Source: Roseivivax lentus (GTDB lineage Bacteria > Pseudomonadota > Alphaproteobacteria > Rhodobacterales > Rhodobacteraceae). From it: a DNA stretch of 64,000 nt. The stretch's first letter is position 1; every line of letters starts with the position of its first letter. Location: NCBI RefSeq assembly GCF_900156805.1, contig NZ_FTOQ01000013.1, positions 1 through 64,000 of the forward strand, written 5' to 3'. The notes beneath the pieces were generated by a model. The model worked only from the letters and a program-made list of their open reading frames with translations. It was not told the DNA's origin and made no database searches. Below are positions 63,438-64,000 of the stretch, piece by piece. Position numbers and translations under genes: made by a program.

Positions 63438-64000
63438 TCAGGGGGTCTTTCCGTTGGGCGCGCGGCGCTCCGCATCCCAGATGAGCCGGGGATCGAAGGC
63501 CTGAGCGGACAACATGGTGAAAATGACGGAGAGGGCAAATGTCAAAGCCGCCGGGCCGGGGCGGATCGAGGCCACGACGGACAATTGCACCAGCGATGAC
63601 AGGATGGCGACGACGAAGACGTCGATCATCGACCAGCGGCCGATGAACTCGACGATCTCGTAAAGATGCGTGCGCCGCCCGGGCGACACGCTGGAGCCGC
63701 GGACCGAGGACAGCGCGAGAAAGGCGATGGCCAGGAACTTGCCCACCGGGATCAGCACGCTTGCGATCAGGATGATGGCGGCGACGCCGTAGCTGCCGTA
63801 TTTGGCGATCTCGACCGCGCCGCCGATGATCGTGCTTTCCGAGCTTGAGACGAGCGTGTTGGTGACGAGCATCGGATAGATATTGGCGGGGATATACGCC
63901 ACGATGCCCGCGATCCACCACGCCCAGACCTTCTGCAGGCTCTTGGTGTCGCGCGACGACAGCTTGCCGCCGCAACGCCCGCAGCGGTCCCGGCCCATGG
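63438..64000 (-). CDS. pqiA: PqiA-like membrane protein (partial, runs off right edge)
   Basis: At least 187 residues. It starts, inside the window, with the second half of a zinc ribbon (RCGRCGGKL), then SLQKVWAWWIAGIVAYIPAN and further helices with RRTHLYEIVEFIGRWSMIDV, all diagnostic of PqiA. The ATG at 63998 is probably internal, because the zinc ribbon needs a first CxxC pair upstream, so the gene is cut by the window edge. It is the inner-membrane partner of PqiB, with a stop three bases before the pqiB start. In relatives the gene may be a half-size form paired with another copy. Confidence 0.88.
   Translation of the reverse strand, partial: MGRDRCGRCGGKLSSRDTKSLQKVWAWWIAGIVAYIPANIYPMLVTNTLVSSSESTIIGGAVEIAKYGSYGVAAIILIASVLIPVGKFLAIAFLALSSVRGSSVSPGRRTHLYEIVEFIGRWSMIDVFVVAILSSLVQLSVVASIRPGPAALTFALSVIFTMLSAQAFDPRLIWDAERRAPNGKTP

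Overview
The window looks like part of an extrachromosomal replicon (megaplasmid or chromid) of a marine alphaproteobacterium of the Rhodobacteraceae, roseobacter group. The evidence is the high GC content, the family look of most proteins, and a complete plasmid maintenance module in the middle: parAB on the minus strand, an AT-rich and iteron-bearing origin, and a Rep_3 (RepB-type) initiator on the plus strand, followed by a Phd/PIN toxin-antitoxin pair. An integrated plasmid inside a chromosome cannot be excluded from this window alone.

Layout. 1-2129: a secreted beta-helix/LamG-like/RTX protein running off the left edge. 2637-4246: a ghost of a manC C-terminus overlapping an intact phosphomannomutase (manB). 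4.3-10.8 kb: a lower-GC accessory island with an orphan terminase small subunit, a tyrosine recombinase divergent from an XRE regulator across a palindromic operator, two overlapping unknown coiled-coil proteins, two decayed IS3-family remnants and a BLUF photosensor. 10.8-16.4 kb: exopolysaccharide (EPS) functions: a membrane nucleotide-sugar dehydratase, a small secreted GT-rich protein, a Wzc/ExoP-type tyrosine autokinase and a NusG/RfaH-like factor. 16.5-23.3 kb: KtrAB potassium uptake, a PhoD-like phosphatase, a UPF0104 membrane protein and a monomeric NADP isocitrate dehydrogenase. 23.6-29.3 kb: a signalling block with two hybrid-less histidine kinases (one with a decayed ATPase domain), a stand-alone receiver, an HPt protein and a receiver joined to a degenerate GGDEF-like domain. 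29.6-43.2 kb: the main EPS locus (Wza-type porin, YjbF lipoprotein, YjbH barrel, PPP phosphatase, ExoY-like initiating transferase, three glycosyltransferases, sulfotransferase, Wzy-like polymerase, acyltransferase 3, Wzx-like flippase). 43.2-44.8 kb: two disrupted genes that resemble the head-spike pair of the Rhodobacter gene transfer agent. 44.9-49.9 kb: partition, origin, replication and toxin-antitoxin genes. 50-64 kb: manC, a cytochrome c, a NitT/TauT-like ABC operon with a secreted beta-sandwich protein, lrgAB, a ynjFBCD transporter operon and the start of a pqiABC lipid-transport operon, which runs off the right edge.

How the parts work together. ManC and ManB would supply GDP-mannose, the dehydratase a modified UDP-sugar. 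ExoY-like, the three glycosyltransferases, the sulfotransferase and the acyltransferase would build a decorated, probably sulfated repeat unit, and Wzx/Wzy/Wzc/Wza with YjbF and YjbH would flip, polymerise and export it. The RfaH-like factor could promote transcription of the long EPS operons. The PPP phosphatase beside yjbH may counter the tyrosine kinase, since no Wzb-type phosphatase is seen here (inference). The most unusual features are the broken phage/GTA-type spike genes lodged between the EPS cluster and parB, a shared GGTTTCGC-NN-GCGAAACC palindrome that is a candidate centromere, and a PqiB enlarged by an internal duplication.
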